From: Methanosarcinales archaeon
GTDB taxonomy: Archaea; Halobacteriota; Syntropharchaeia; Alkanophagales; Methanospirareceae
Assembly (NCBI GenBank): GCA_025464585.1
Contig: JAODGL010000062.1
Location: 717 to 8,568 of the forward strand
Direction: 5' to 3'
Length of the DNA stretch: 7,852 nucleotides
Shown here: positions 7,288 to 7,852 of the stretch, one piece after another
Position numbering within the stretch: position 1 is the first letter of the stretch
How the letters are laid out: every line of letters starts with the position of its first letter
Notes under the pieces: generated by a model
What the model was told of the DNA's origin: nothing
What the model saw: the letters and a program-made list of their open reading frames with translations, nothing else
Database searches by the model: none
Made by a program: the position numbers and the translations under genes

Positions 7288-7318
7288 TTTGACTATAAAA
7301 TATTTTACCTTCAGGGTA

Positions 7319-7326
7319 TATATAAA
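7319..7326 (-). promoter_or_regulatory. Archaeal TATA-box candidate for the radical SAM/Clp1 unit
   Basis: Read on the minus strand this is TTTATATA, close to the archaeal TATA consensus, within an AT-rich stretch extending to 7317. A start site about 25 nt downstream would fall near 7296, giving a leader of roughly ten bases before the ATG at 7287. That fits the absence of a Shine-Dalgarno sequence. It is placed by motif and spacing only. Confidence 0.45.
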
Positions 7327-7350
7327 TTGTATTTGTATAGTGCGAAAATC

Positions 7351-7394
7351 CCAAATTACAAGCACCAAATCTCAAACAAATCCAAATGACCAAT
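7351..7394 (+). repeat. Degenerate CCAAAT-type short repeats before the four-helix-bundle remnant
   Basis: CCAAAT occurs at 7351-7356, 7365-7370 and 7382-7387, followed by CCAAT at 7390-7394, in a C/A-rich, G-poor strand. From memory, similar CCAAAT-rich leaders often precede four-helix-bundle (23S IVS-type) genes in anaerobe genomes, which fits the remnant that begins at 7386. The stretch differs in composition from the coding DNA around it. Confidence 0.5.
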
Positions 7395-7634
7395 AACCTA
7401 AATTCAAAACGGTATGATCTGGAAGAGCTAATTATATCGAAGCGAATGGTTAGTTAGTAAAAAGGATTTTGTGATGATGATTAAGATTTGTCGCAAAGAA
7501 GCGAAAGAAAGCAGTTTTTGGTTAAAACTCACTGAAACAAAAACTCATGAGAGTGAAAGGAGAAGAAGAGTACTAATCGATGAGGCACTCAACTCGTCAA
7601 AATCTTTAGTTCGATACTGGAAAAATCCAAATGA
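7378..7634. repeat. 12-bp direct repeat AAATCCAAATGA at both ends of the four-helix-bundle remnant
   Basis: The identical word AAATCCAAATGA lies at 7378-7389 and 7623-7634. The first copy supplies the start codon (ATG 7386-7388) and the second the stop codon (TGA 7632-7634) of the decayed gene, 245 bp apart. Identity does not extend beyond 12 bases on either side. It may be a trace of how such units spread or shrink, or a coincidence in AT-rich DNA. Confidence 0.5.
7386..7634 (+). pseudogene. Four-helix-bundle protein (23S rRNA IVS-type) gene remnant
   Basis: Three pieces in changing frames match the family order. ATG at 7386 starts MTNNLNSKRYDLEE, the usual N-terminus, but the frame stops at TAG 7455-7457. 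From about 7450 another frame reads LVSKKDFVMMIKICRKEAKESSFWLKL, the conserved middle, followed by RRRVLIDEALN. From 7599 the first frame returns with KIFSSILEKSK and TGA at 7632-7634, a typical C-terminus. The region between YDLEE and SKKDF is only about 15 codons, where the family normally has several dozen, so roughly 100 bp or more has been deleted. A second indel lies around 7590-7600. An open frame at 7471-7686 only joins the middle piece to random sequence. The family forms small helical bundles of unclear role, often in rRNA intervening sequences or scattered as repeats. Confidence 0.8.
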
Positions 7635-7704
7635 GTTTATAATTTTAATTTTGAATTTGATGGTATGTTTAAGTTCGCCTCTATAAAAGCATAGAGGTGG
7701 AAAA
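7635..7704 (+). promoter_or_regulatory. Leader of the IS110-type transposase gene, with TATA-like box
   Basis: A 70-bp, very AT-rich stretch without coding capacity. TTTATAAT at 7636-7643 could serve as a TATA box, placing a start near 7665-7670 and giving a leader of about 35-40 nt that would contain the hairpin at 7678-7697. The left boundary of the insertion sequence is probably in or near this region, but no terminal repeat can be recognised from one end alone. Confidence 0.35.
7678..7697 (+). promoter_or_regulatory. Hairpin covering the ribosome binding site of the transposase
   Basis: CCTCTAT (7678-7684) is the exact reverse complement of ATAGAGG (7691-7697), with a 6-nt AAAAGC loop. 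The 3' arm includes GAGG of the Shine-Dalgarno sequence GAGGTGG (7694-7700), which sits four bases before the ATG at 7705. Folding would hide most of the ribosome binding site, a known way for insertion sequences to keep transposase expression low. Confidence 0.55.
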
Positions 7705-7852
7705 ATGATATACGCAGGGGTTGATCTGCACAAAAGTTTTTGTCAGACCAAGGTATGTACAAAAGAGGGAGAATTGGTGAAAGAAGGGAGAATAAAGACA
7801 GAATTGCGGAGGAAGAACATAAAATATCCAGATGGCGCGGGTATTTTCATGG
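7705..7852 (+). CDS. IS110-family transposase, N-terminal part (runs off window)
   Basis: The frame opens MIYAGVDLHKSFCQTKVCTKEGELV, the typical beginning of IS110-family DEDD transposases. The Asp in GVDLHK is the first acidic residue of the RuvC-like catalytic site. IS110 enzymes move DNA through recombination guided, in studied members, by an element-encoded bridge RNA. The ATG at 7705 is supported by a strong Shine-Dalgarno GAGGTGG at 7694-7700. The frame stays open for 49 codons to the window edge. After about GRIKTE the last 16 codons (LRRKNIKYPDGAGIF...) do not look like the usual IS110 continuation to me, so a frameshift or internal deletion near 7800 is possible. The rest of the gene, including the serine-bearing C-terminal domain, is outside the window. 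Confidence 0.75.
   Translation, partial: MIYAGVDLHKSFCQTKVCTKEGELVKEGRIKTELRRKNIKYPDGAGIFM

Noticed and set aside
7288..7368. N-terminal extension of the radical SAM protein to 7368
   Set aside because: It would cover the TATA-like box, is rich in Ile/Phe/Tyr codons from AT-rich DNA, and does not resemble the family N-terminus; the ATG at 7287 fits better.
7471..7686. A 71-aa open frame taken as an intact small gene
   Set aside because: Only its middle matches the four-helix-bundle family. The true N- and C-terminal pieces are in another frame, and its last 20 or so codons run through the non-coding tail.
7682..7689. TATAAAA as the transposase promoter
   Set aside because: A start 25 nt downstream would fall at or after the ATG at 7705. 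The bases are better explained as part of the hairpin stem and loop.

Overview
This window looks like part of a euryarchaeal genome from the methanogen/ANME/Archaeoglobus side of the tree. The main reasons are a clear Sep-tRNA:Cys-tRNA synthase (the tRNA-dependent cysteine pathway of methanogens and relatives), an archaeal Clp1-type RNA 5'-kinase, archaeal-style TATA boxes and ATGA/GTGA-coupled genes. The mix of a group II intron, a four-helix-bundle (23S IVS-type) remnant and an IS110-family transposase is typical of repeat-rich anaerobic archaea such as ANME-1, but that finer placement is inference.

Left part (1-1129): the 3' portion of a group II intron, cut by the window edge. Its reverse transcriptase is broken by a +1 frameshift near 781-788 and has lost the C-terminal part of its maturase region. 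The catalytic RNA end (domain V, and domain VI with a bulged branch-point A) looks intact and places the 3' splice site after 1129. The downstream exon reads as the last 17 codons and stop of a protein gene, so the intron sits inside the 3' end of that gene.

Middle part (1130-5394, + strand): a tightly coupled run of genes. The interrupted gene overlaps a small unrecognised gene (109 aa, ATGA). That gene overlaps a DUF499-type AAA+ ATPase (833 aa, ATGA), which in turn overlaps the SepCysS gene (GTGA). DUF499 ATPases are relatives of those in anti-phage/DNA-modification clusters, so the left half may be the end of a defence operon that has become joined to a housekeeping cysteine-tRNA gene.

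Right part (5407-7287, - strand): a two-gene unit, a radical SAM protein of the PFL-activase-like type followed 21 nt later by a Clp1/Grc3-type polynucleotide kinase. It converges on SepCysS with only 12 nt between stop codons. A TATA-like box lies just upstream of the radical SAM start.

Far right (about 7349-7852): CCAAAT-rich repeats and a badly decayed four-helix-bundle gene whose start and stop codons both lie in copies of the same 12-bp word. Next comes the beginning of an IS110-family transposase, whose ribosome binding site is part of a perfect 7-bp hairpin. No tRNA, rRNA or CRISPR array was seen.
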